From contig NC_088323.1 of NCBI RefSeq assembly GCF_910592395.1, forward strand, positions 622,001 through 686,000: a stretch of DNA of 64,000 nt, given 5' to 3'. The notes below the pieces were generated by a model. The model did no database searches. It saw only the letters and a program-made list of their open reading frames with translations, and was not told the DNA's origin. Shown here piece by piece: positions 40,307-50,639 of this stretch (within the stretch, counting starts at the first letter, position 1; each line of letters opens with the position of its first letter). Position numbers and translations under genes: made by a program. Source of the stretch: Lineus longissimus (taxonomy: Eukaryota; Nemertea; Pilidiophora; Heteronemertea; Lineidae).

Positions 40307-42097
40307 ACAGGCCTTAGGATACGCGCCATGATTGTGGCTAGGTCACGCTGGCGGAAGAGTAATTGGGTGCAAATAGTTCCAAGGTAACCGTATAACTCAA
40401 TATTACTATAGATATTTCTTAATATATCGTATATATATAGCTCGGTGATTTTATCGAAAATGTTTGCAGTCGATTTAAATGTTTGAATGGTTCAAAACCA
40501 AAATTTTTAGACGCGAGGTCGCCAGGGTCAAAAGAAATAGTTTTTGGCGCCAATGAGGTCGGCAATGGCAGATTTGAATTAAGATTCGAGTCAATTCTTT
40601 TGGAAGCCGAAAGTGCAGATGCACAGGGCAATTGCATTTAGAAAGCTCCGCCGACTGATAGTCAAACCATTCCCTGGAGTGCTCGAAAACCTGGAATCGG
40701 TGTGTACTTCAGCTTGAAAAGTTCGCGGGTGATGGGGTTTTCTTCATCATGATATTGATAATGATGATAATGATGATGGTTTAAGAGCGCTGGCGGATCC
40801 AGGAACTGGAAGAAGAGGGAGCGCGCACTGCATTTCTCATCAAAATTGCTGCACTACAGGTGGGTTCCAAAATTCATGGTCAATTTCAAAGATTCTATAA
40901 CAATCAGGGGGCGTGCCTCTGGTGCACCCCCTTGGATACGCGCATGATAAACGTTCATGGATGAAAGTAGAAAGAAATCATTTAAAAGAAAACGATATAA
41001 GATTCGCCAGGGTTTGAATCTCATTCGAATCCGCGCCTGATAAACGTTCATGGATGAAAAATGGAAAGAAGACCTTTTAAAAAAACGAAAAAATACATTC
41101 GCCGGGGTTCGAACCCGAGACCACCCAATCTAAAGCGCAGCGCTCTAACCGCTGAGCTATCAGGGCGTTCATGTTTGACTTGAGACATTCGGCAATCTGA
41201 AGACAGGCCTTAGGGTACGCGCCATGATTGTGGCTAGGTCACGCTGGCGGAAGAGTAATTGGGTGCAAATAGTTCCAAGGTAACCGTATAACTCAATATT
41301 ACTATAGATATTTCTTAATATATCGTATATATATAGCTCGGTGATTTTATTGAAAATGTTTGCAGTCGATTTAAATGTTTGAATGGTTCAAAACCAAAAT
41401 TTTTAGACGCGAGGTCGCCAGGGTCAAAAGAAATAGTTTTTGGCGCCAATGAGGTCGGCAATGGCAGATTTGAATTAAGATTCGAGTCAATTCTTTTGGA
41501 AGCCGAAAGTGCAGATGCACAGGGCAATTGCATTTAGAAAGCTCCGCCGACTGATAGTCAAACCATTCCCTGGAGTGCTCGAAAACCTGGAATCGGTGTG
41601 TACTTCAGCTTGAAAAGTTCGCGGGTGATGGGGTTTTCTTCATCATGATATTGATAATGATAATAATGATGATGGTTTAAGAGCGCTGGCGGATCCAGGA
41701 ACTGGAAGAAGAGGGAGCGCGCACTGCATTTCTCATCAAAATTGCTGCACTACAGGTGGGTTCCAAAATTCATGGTCAATTTCAAAGATTCTATAACAAT
41801 CAAGGGGCGTGCCTCTGGTGCACCCCCTTGGATACGCGCCTGATAAACGTTCATGGATGAAAGTAGAAAGAAATCATTTTAAAAAAAACGATATAAGATT
41901 CGCCAGGGTTTGAATCTCATTCGAATCCGCGCCTGATAAACGTTCATGGATGAAAAAGGAAAGAAGACCTCTTAAAAAAACGAAAAAATAAATTCGCCGG
42001 GGTTCGAACCCGTGACCACCCAATCTAAAGCGCAGCGCTCTTACCGCTGAGCTATCAGGGCGTTCATGTTTGACGTGAGATATTCGGCAATCTGAAG
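40307..42097. repeat. Edge monomers with the alternative 165-260 block allele
   Basis: Units 46 and 47 carry GGTTCAAAACCAAAATTTTT, GACGCGAGGTCGCC and AATGAGGTCGG. Most inner monomers instead have GGTTTAAAAACAAAATTTTA, AAGCGAGGTCAAC and AATGATGTCGG. The same edge allele is found in units 1, 5, 6 and 8 at the other visible end of the array. Unit 45 is a recombinant with the inner allele on the left and GAGGTCGG on the right. Unit 47 also has about ten private changes, including GACCTCTTAAA, CCCGTGACC and CTCTTACCGC. Confidence 0.8.
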
Positions 42098-42182
42098 ATG
42101 GGCCTTAGGGTACGCGCCATGATTGTGGCTAGGTCATGCTGGCGGAAGAGTAATTGGGTGCAAATAGTTCCAAGGTAACCGT
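42098..42182. repeat. Truncated last monomer and array boundary
   Basis: The 48th copy runs from ATGGGCCTTAGGG to GGTAACCGT and then changes abruptly to unrelated sequence (TTTATTTTCTC). No target-site duplication or transposon end can be judged, because the other boundary is outside the window. Confidence 0.9.
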
Positions 42183-44663
42183 TTTATTTTCTCTTCAACT
42201 CGATCTCGGGTGGAATCGGTGAACTTCTCTGAGTCTGTTTTGAAGTTTATGAAGATTGATCGTTGTTTGTGATTGATACTCATCTGATTGGTTTATTGGC
42301 GAAATCCGGATATCTACATCATGTAAACATTGAAAAGTCGTCCCCAGGGGGCCTCCACTCCTTGCATCGGCAATAAATATACAGTACATTGAATGAGTAT
42401 TAGTACGTGACTCGCTATACATATCGAAACTGAAGATAGTGATCATGATGTCCCGACGGATTCACTTCGTCCCCAATTTTCCGCTTGGCGCATGATCACT
42501 GGGCAAAGTGTCCCAACGGGTTTGTGATCAAATGTGGTATTTCTCGGATGAAGGGAGGTTTGCGGATGACGGAAGGATGGAGGTGGTTTTAGGTACTATG
42601 AGATAGATTATGATGGCTACTGTCAATCGCGGACACAATGCAAGAAGACGCATCACGTTACACACAAAAATGAAAGTTGTCACACGTTCGTTTTCCATCA
42701 CAAAACAATGTTCGAACCATGATATTCCCCTAATACTACAAAACAATGGTAAAACACAATGGAGCACATTACAGAGGTCAAGAATGAATAACAAGTCCCG
42801 TTAATTATTGATTTGAAAAATTAAGACCCCGTCACAAGAGCAAGTAGCGCTCTATGAGTTAAGTAACGTTATATCAACAAATCCTCAAGGTAACCTCGCC
42901 CGTTGTGCTAAACCCTCTGCTATTGTATGTCGATAATGGCTTATTCTTGGGCCGAGGTAAAAATAAAACATTTTCTTCGCCAGGCTGACTATTCACATGC
43001 TATTTTCATCGTATTTACCTCTATGAACAATAGCGTGTGGTCAGCCCCGTGTATGGATAGGGCGAAAGGGTCTCATGATATACAACACTGGCGTAAACAA
43101 CGCCGCTTTATGAGACTTCTCATCGATAGGCTAAGGTAAGCATTCTACATTATAGATATCATCATTGATTCATCCATAAAGCTCTTGGGCTCTGTGGTGA
43201 AACTCTCCAGGCGAGCTGACTTCCTTACTGAAAACGGACTGACTATCTATATAGTGAAAACCGCCAAGTCATCTTTGCTGCTAAAGGAACAATCTTGAAT
43301 TGGCGTGGAGAGAAAAGCGTTAGTGTGATTAGTTCCTTTCAGTGGCAAAGGATATGAGAACAGAGTGTAGCATCTCGAGACAAAATCCCGGAGGAGCTTA
43401 GGGGAACAGGATCCATTAACTTGCCTCCAATAAATACAGATATTATGGATTTCACAATCGATACGTTGAACACCAGTTTTTAGTATCTCCTCAATTTATT
43501 GTTGCTTGGTTGTAGGAAAACCACCCTAAATGTGCGCATTATGATTAACCATGCTCAGTTGTAGTTTCCAATTGTTTCAAGATCTCAAGTTCCATTAAAA
43601 TCTTCTTCTCAGCGGAGAGAAAATACTAGTGTGTATGATGGTGGAATTCATAGAAGATTTGTAAACTATCTATCAGATGGGAGTTTGTGACTGGTGGTTG
43701 GTACCCCTTCCCTGACGGACATCTCCCACAATATTTCGGGCGACAGTCATCGAGTTGTGAGCAGTGTATTGAAAAACGATCCGGGGTTTCACAGATCAAT
43801 TAAGATAGCCGCATACGTTATTGGCAGTTCGAATCCATATCGTATTCCAATCTTCCCAACTGGAGCCAACAGGATCAGCAAATTTTTCGAAATCTGGCGG
43901 CTGCTTTTAGCAGCGATATTATCCTTCTTCTCCTAATCGATTTGATGTAATGGTGTTTTTTCTGAATGCATTCCGAGAAGAAGCGCCATGTGGTTGTTAT
44001 GAAGGAGGCTTCTTGGCAACAGCGTTTTGGTATCGCCGATGCATCATGCTACAGTGTGTCTTCCTATTGTCGGAAAAAAGGTTCCTTGGAACCAAGGAGA
44101 TCGTTGAAGTCCACAAACCTGGTGGTCGCTTTTACCAGCAATTGCCTTGGTCATTCTTTGATGCGTTTGTTCCCGTGTCCTGTAGGTGTCATCTTCTGAT
44201 TATAGACATGATAGAAGCTGGTTTTCTAATGGAAGCAACCACGGGCAAGATCAACCGGCCTGTCCCAGCTCCAACAAAGACCAGCACTTTCTCTGATGCA
44301 TGGTCTCCTGCTCGGTTCAAGACCTGGCACGTTCAATATATACCCTTGTCTTCCCTGTCGAGGAAGATCTCCAACAAATGGCCGTCATCTCTTCAATCTC
44401 AGCCCATTGCGGAACAGCCTGTACCGCACCCAGCAGTGGTTGGATTAGAGTCAAATGGAGCCCGACTGAGACAAGTGAACTTGGCTATATCATTCCCTTT
44501 ATCTGAAACAATCTCCCAGCCTAAACGAGATCAATTTCTTGCACGGTTCGCCTGACAGAGGGGCCGACATTCTCAAGGCAATCGATCTCATCTCGGGGTC
44601 TCATTGCTTCTCCCTAATGTCAATTCTAGCTAAAATCTATCCAATATAATCCACTTCGCTATT
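42183..44663. other. Gene-poor single-copy DNA next to the array
   Basis: I see no recognisable gene, RNA gene or mobile element. Short open frames occur on both strands but lack family motifs, and I could not link any of them by convincing splice sites. A B-box-like AGTTCGAATCC at about 43826 has no A box at tRNA spacing. Confidence 0.5.
43950..44555 (+). CDS. Unassigned 201-residue open frame, doubtful
   Basis: This is the longest open frame between the array and the FkbM gene. The product has no motif I recognise. It has no signal peptide or clear membrane segment, and its composition is mixed, with scattered Cys near the start and Pro/Ser-rich stretches in the second half. No splice sites, poly(A) signal or promoter features frame it. 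A 600-base open frame can arise by chance in 11 kb of six-frame sequence, so this is more likely non-coding. Confidence 0.12.
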   Translation: MVFFLNAFREEAPCGCYEGGFLATAFWYRRCIMLQCVFLLSEKRFLGTKEIVEVHKPGGRFYQQLPWSFFDAFVPVSCRCHLLIIDMIEAGFLMEATTGKINRPVPAPTKTSTFSDAWSPARFKTWHVQYIPLSSLSRKISNKWPSSLQSQPIAEQPVPHPAVVGLESNGARLRQVNLAISFPLSETISQPKRDQFLARFA

Positions 44664-44983
44664 GCAGGGTCACGCACTGCCTTTTCTAATGGTCGGGATG
44701 GTATCTTTTTCAGAAGAGTATGTTAACCCTCTACTTGGTTGTCGCAGGGTCACGCACTGCCTTTTCTAATGGTCGGGATAGTATCTTTTTCAGGAGAGTA
44801 TGTTAACGCTTTTCTTGGTTGTAGCAGGGTCGCACACTTTTCCTTCTGATTGGCGGGATGGTATCTTCGTGAAGGGACAAAGTTAACCACCAACTTGTTT
44901 GTAGCAGGGTCCCATGTTTCCTTTATTGCCAGCCGGGCTTCTTTATCAGGATCCCATGTTAAACCACGTTGGTCTTGGAGGGA
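44664..44983. repeat. Four-copy 80-bp tandem repeat
   Basis: Copies start at 44664, 44744, 44824 and 44904, each with GCAGGGTC. The first two differ at only a few bases (both contain CACGCACTGCCTTTTCTAAT). The third is clearly diverged (CGGGATGGTATCTTCGTGAA is shared in part), and the fourth is the most degenerate. A minus-strand frame of 105 residues (45067-44750) runs through all four copies. It has two TWDP motifs in the fourth copy, but the 80-base period shifts frame in every copy, which argues against a protein repeat. Confidence 0.75.
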
Positions 44984-47900
44984 GATATATTTTGAGAAAT
45001 CGTACTCTTGATTTCCCGAAAGATGGCTGTTCCCTGGGGGGTCCTGAGAGAGAGATTCGTGCGACATAAATAACCAGGTCCTTAGAGTACGTTATATATC
45101 AAAAGCACATTACCAGTTACTGCCATGTATCATTATATCTGGATATTTGACATATCTGTCATAATATTACCCTGCTTCACACACTTCTCATCCATGCCCA
45201 CGAGGTGAGACGCCCCACTCCCATTAAGTATAGGATCAGGTGCGCCTTAGTTCTAGTTTTTCTAGTGTTTCAAAAAATCATTTATACCCGACTTTTAGCT
45301 CGAAATCAATACTAATCCGTTTGCAGCATACACTGTTCTTAGTTACCAATTGATCAGAGTTGTTGCTGGCATTCACAGGGGATGGCAAGCCAGATTCTCG
45401 CGAGAATTGCGGAACGGTTTCGCTTTTTTCTTTTGATTGATTCCTCGCCGCTCTTATGAGGCAGGATACATGGAGTGTCAGCCAGTTTTTGCCTCGTTTG
45501 CGTTCTTGGAATAACTTCAACGCCAACTTGCAGAATCTGCAACATTTCTTTTTTGAGGGGAAGGGGGATTCACTTGCAGTTAGAATCAATACAATTAACT
45601 CCAGTGATTAATTAGAATTCAGCTAACATGTGAGTATAAATTGATCGCACTTGTTGCAGGCGAGAACTGTCTAGATGGTTTGTAGATCCCCGCGAGACGT
45701 GTTCGGCTGTTAAAAGCAATTGCGTGATTGATTCGGCGTTAAAATGTCGATCTACTTTGTGGCTCTCATGACAAATGGAGACTTCGGGACTGACGTATCT
45801 CCAGCGATGGAGGCAGCGGAGACATATCTTGTTGATTTATGGGTTGCCTCTAGGGCTGGGTGACGATGTCAGATTGGTGGCCCTTTCACCCGTCACATGA
45901 ATGAGTTATGCGAATACAATCCAGTTGATGAAAATGAAGACATTCGTGAGAATTAACGTTGAAATTGTATTTCATCACTGTTTGATATGATGGTTTGTGC
46001 TATGGCCATTACTTAACCACATGATGGCTCAAGCCATCAGAAGAGCGAGAGACCTGTCTTCTGTGACTGTCAGCTTGCAATATGTCTTTACCAAGACTAG
46101 CTGCCCCACCATCTCGCGTCACTGCGTCAAGCAGGCCGTACACTCGCTAGAGCAATAACCATTCACTTTAATAGCAAATACGATATACTTTGAAACTGAT
46201 ATGATTCTCACCCAACATCATCAAAAAGCAATCAACATCTCGCCCATGTTGCCCTGCCTGAAGTAATGGCCAATGCAAGGAATGGCCTCCTCAACCCTTC
46301 GATCGGAAGGCCTTGTCCTAATGGACATCAAAGGAAGATATATGGTTGGAATATCAACCAGAAATCTTCAGCTTTGCTAAGTAATTATGGCAACTCTATG
46401 ACATAATGGGAAGATGGTCTCTGATATATTGCCATAACTTGTCTAGATATGTCACTTCGGACAAAAGGCCGGTGTAGTATTGAATGTGCAATCCGCCAAT
46501 ACCGGGAACAGAGGATATCAATAGCAGAGTGACTTTCCCTGCCTGGAGAATCTGAAATAGTATGCTTTAAATGTCCGGTCATAGTGCTCCGGACGAGGAA
46601 CGCAAGTCATGTTTTATCTGTCGCCCTGGACCTGGTTCAAATTGGCGGCTTGAATTTGTGAGGCTAGCAGAACGAATGCAGTTCGAACAGAGCGGTTTTC
46701 AGGACACCTTTGCCGGCAAACTCCCAATGAGAGGATGGCTAGCTTTTGCCCCGGAGCAAAAGCACGCTTAGTAAACGGTGTTAATATCACCAAACAACCG
46801 TTAGCAACGTCGAGGTTGGGAGATGGGTTTGCCGAAAGTTTTGCATTGGCAAGTGGCTGATCATCCGCGTCGGTGAGAGCACAGCAGCCTGCTTGCACCT
46901 TTTAAGGAGATGTTGCTCCTTTAATTGGCTCCTGTGGGCAGTATCACATTTCAGTATCGGCTCCCTTCGTCGCCCACAATGCGCTACCATGAATCATGCT
47001 CTAAGCCATCCAGCAACATCCTTTGAAACTGGATAGACCTCATTGTGAATCTGTGCGTGAGCCGACGCACTATACTTGGCTACATTTGTCCGTCAGTTAT
47101 AATATTCTTATAGTGATAGTGCGAGGTGTGATACCAGGCTGATATGCTAGGAGCAGAAGTTGGTGGCTCGATCCACAGAATATTAGCAGGTGGATTCCCT
47201 CCCAACCTTTCGATTGTCAACCGTTTCTGCCTTCTTTAACACGGAAAGCCGAGAAACGGTGTTCTCTTTATCTTCTTGTCATTTAGTCCAAGCGCATGAA
47301 GCTGATATAACCAATTAGGAAAACTTACCCTTCCTACAGGTGTCGGACGGGTGTCAACTTTGAGGAAGCTCACACAGATGGCCTATACCAATTCGCTTGA
47401 CTTGACATAAAGTTATTTGTGGTAATTCTTTGATGAGCTCATTGGCTTATTATCAAATCATTGATGATCAGTGTCAATGAAACGACTCGACAGAAAACAC
47501 ATTCACACAAAGGCCTTTCACAGACTTCTGTAGTAAAGTACACTGTATATAAAATGTAGGCCTAGGAGAAACCACAAAGGTTCACATGATATGGGACTAT
47601 GGGACTGGTGCTATTTGCTGGATTTATCCCAGGCGGTTTCGGTCAATTTGTTGGATGTTCTTGCTTTGTCCACACAGCATAACTTATCTAGTCATTGCCG
47701 TCATATCACAGCGTTGTCCTCGTTGCCAGCGAAGTGAAGACTTGCCGGTAAGTGTTTGCATGCATAAGTTCTGTAAGTTATGGAACGCAGATGTGTGTGG
47801 TAAACCCTCCTTTTCAGCGTCTTCGCCAAAGGCTGCCTTGCCTGCTGCTTAGCTATCAAATTTCCCCCCTCAACTGCACTAGCGAAATCTTACTTGTGGT

Positions 47901-49522
47901 TGATATGAGCTCTGCAGGTGACGAGCACTCGTTCAAGAAGGTGGCCCCTTTCGAGAAAGTAAGAAAAAAACACAATGAAGCTAATGGAAATTGTGTGAAG
48001 ATACCCAATTGCCAAAGCGGCGTTCACTACCCTGTTCTCGCGAACGCTGCATGGCGACATCCCGGCTCTCCCTCATCAACAGTGTCAGTTGACTCACTCG
48101 TGGCAAACCAGCAGGATCTATAAGTCTTCAATTTGATAGAACTGGTGTGAATTGCATTTCAGTTATGGAATAGATACCTGTGGATGTGGTTGTTCTGAAA
48201 TATTTAAGGTAGACCCGTTTTCGCCTTGTGAAACTCCTGATGTCGACTTCGACTTGGTGTGGTTGCTCCTTAAGTTGTAGCAGAGAACAGAATTAATCTA
48301 AGTGTGTTTCTGTAGATCTTTCGGATAACCTGGCTATTGGATGACTCTATCAGTATTCACTAGACTTTCCGACACACATTTGACGACATAAAGAGAGTCT
48401 GAGGGATTCTGATTGGCCGACACAACCCGTGGAAATCCTAGTAAGCAGACGAAACTGACTTCACTTGTAATTTGTAATTTGTTGCTTGCATTTTGAATTG
48501 ATCGATTGAACCAAGTACGGAACATCATTTCCTACAAATATATTTTCCTCTAGAATTCTCCTTTTAGATTTTCTCGTAGACTACATCAGTTGATTTCAAA
48601 CAAGGCAAGCCATGCAATCAAATTGCTATTGGCAATGTTTGCATTAAGTATCATAGTTGGTTTCACAGAGTTATTAAAATCAATAGGTTAATCGTAGCTT
48701 TGCCATAACTTCGCGAGGAGGCAAATTGCTTTCTGGAGTGGGGAAGCCCCAACCCAAGTCGTCTCGTGAGAAGAGTTTATTTCTAATGGGAATGTGCAGA
48801 TCAATTGGAACAAGTAGAGATTGGAATTACTTAGAAAGGCGGAGGTGGCTGCCGAGGATGTGTTAAGTGTAAATGACGGCGCCTAAGGAGGTAGTGTTGC
48901 CTGTGTGTACATTAACAAAAACTATTCAGTCAGAGTTTCGTATTTGTGGGTGATGCAGAGAATGGATAATCAGGAAGGCACAACCGAAGATGTGGATGAG
49001 GACGAATCACCGTAGGTAACTTAGTCCGGTAACTTTCGCCTTTTCTATTTTATTCTTCAGTTCTGTGATGTGTCCGTTTCGATGTCTTTTAGATTGGTCT
49101 AACTGAAATAATTATTTGCAAGAGGTCCCTGCTGGATGGGAGCCTGGGCGGGCGGGGAAGGCGTTCTGTTTGAGATACACCGTGTACATTATTTTGCAAC
49201 ATCCCAGCGGGCAAAACTATCTTAGCATGTACAACAATCATGTGAAAAAATTGAACACGAAACCATAGCAAAGATCCAGGGACTCGAGTTCTCGAGCGTA
49301 TCAACCTGCTCTTTCTCCCGGGGATTATCTAACGTATCTTGTAAGTGAAGACGCTTGCTGGAGGTAAATACTTGTAAACCTTCTGAAGATAACTTGGAGA
49401 ATTTACAACATATAGTCTTGATCGAAGTAAACAAAGGGAAGAGGAAATAACGTATTTGAATAAATGGCCACATTTTCATCATTTTCTCTCATAGGTTGCA
49501 ACAGATTCCGGCAGCCATTATG

Positions 49523-49882
49523 TTAGACACACCCATTGCTTCCGCTGACGGTTAGTTCCGCCATAAAACACTGGGAACAGATCAGGATATGGAGACTGTC
49601 GCTCTCTGGGGACACGTGTCCTGTTCTGATTAGCCAATGCGATACGCAAGTCGAATAATGATAGCTTATGGATTCTGAATACAAGCGATATGAGATGTCC
49701 TTTAACTCTTTCCGGGCCCCCTCGGAAAAGGTATCGTTCTCAATTGCATAGTTACGAGTTAAGGTGTGGTTCTGAGGTAGTTGAAAGTTCTGGTCTACGA
49801 TGTGGAGGCTCGAAGACCTATCTTTCAGTACATCAGAAATTAAACGCGCATAGTTGAATCCTTCACCTAGATAGTCTACCAT
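49523..49882 (-). CDS. Unassigned 119-residue open frame, possible exon
   Basis: The first half of the product (about 65 residues) has a protein-like composition. It starts MVDYLGEGFNYARLISDV and contains an N-glycosylation-like NDT near residue 50. The second half is Cys/His/Ser-rich and looks random. The minus-strand bases before the ATG (TTTTAAG then TGTCCT) could be a weak splice acceptor; I see no strong donor. I do not recognise the family. Confidence 0.15.
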   Translation of the reverse strand: MVDYLGEGFNYARLISDVLKDRSSSLHIVDQNFQLPQNHTLTRNYAIENDTFSEGARKELKDISYRLYSESISYHYSTCVSHWLIRTGHVSPESDSLHILICSQCFMAELTVSGSNGCV

Positions 49883-50625
49883 AGGACACTTAAAATGTTC
49901 AACTGGCTTGGACCTATTTCAAGTCCAATGTTTCCGAGACAACCAATTCCCCAATCAAAATTCATTACTAAGGTCAACTGCCAGTCATCTGGACGACATC
50001 TCTGTATCTAAAATGCCGAATACAGTTATTCCAGTACGGGCCAGCCACCGAATTTCGCACGATATCAAAACTAATAGCATTGACCCCATTATGGGTTATT
50101 TTTGGTTTTGTTTTCTCACATCCCCAGGCTTCGATCTGCTGACACTAATTGGTGATCATAGCAAACCCCATGCACATAATTCCATGGAGCCTGCCCCGGA
50201 GATCACTTATGCCTCGCCTTCCATTAGTTAATAATTAACTCCATCATTCTTCCCCGAAGACAAAGTATTTAGAAAATGGATGCACTTTGTGAATATTGAT
50301 GTTGGCTGACCCGACCAACAGCTGATGCATTGAGTGTTTCCTCTAACGCAGTTAAAATAATCGAAAGCGATTTCGTACAGATCAGTTTTTTGTCTCTGTG
50401 CCATTGCTTTGTTGGGTTTCTTTCCACACTGGCGAATTGCTCGTCATTGCACAATTCCTAATGGCATAAAAATATGTGTCGATAATTTTGGAGATTTTGG
50501 ATATGAAGCTATGAATGTAAGTAGGAATTAGACAAACCCCTTCGTACCCATGGCACCCACCACATCTAAACATTGTCCTGCCCTTTCAACCACCTTATCG
50601 ATCATGGTAGACCCGTCTATATGCT

Positions 50626-50639
50626 CCCCCCCCCCCCCC
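50626..50639 (+). repeat. C14 homopolymer in a C-rich stretch
   Basis: Fourteen consecutive C follow GCT and are followed by a further C-rich stretch (CCCTCACCCC) up to about 50655. A G-rich complement of this kind can form unusual structure and is also prone to length error in sequencing. Confidence 0.9.

Larger units (their letters stand above)
1..42182. repeat. Giant tandem satellite array, 896-bp monomer, 47 copies plus a stub
   Basis: The whole interval is head-to-tail copies of one monomer in one orientation, with no insertion. Taking base 1 as the phase, monomers start at 1, 897, 1793, 2688, 3584, 4480, 5376, 6269, 7165, 8061, 8957, 9853, 10749, 11645, 12540, 13436, 14332, 15227, 16123, 17018, 17914, 18809, 19705, 20601, 21497, 22392, 23288, 24184, 25080, 25975, 26871, 27767, 28663, 29558, 30454, 31350, 32245, 33141, 34036, 34932, 35828, 36724, 37619, 38515, 39411, 40307 and 41203, with a stub from 42098. 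Lengths are 895 or 896 except one of 893, which lost one GAT triplet. Copies differ at a few percent of sites or less by eye, and many differences are shared in blocks. The array is cut by the left edge, so its true size is unknown. Function is not shown by sequence; centromeric, pericentromeric or other heterochromatic satellite are all possible. Confidence 0.98.

Noticed and set aside
1-42182. CRISPR array, rDNA, 5S or histone cluster
   Set aside because: The unit length, absence of spacers and lack of any rRNA or histone sequence in the monomer exclude these.
43826-43836. B-box-like AGTTCGAATCC as a possible tRNA gene
   Set aside because: No D-arm or A box lies 30-60 bases upstream and the flanks do not form an acceptor stem.
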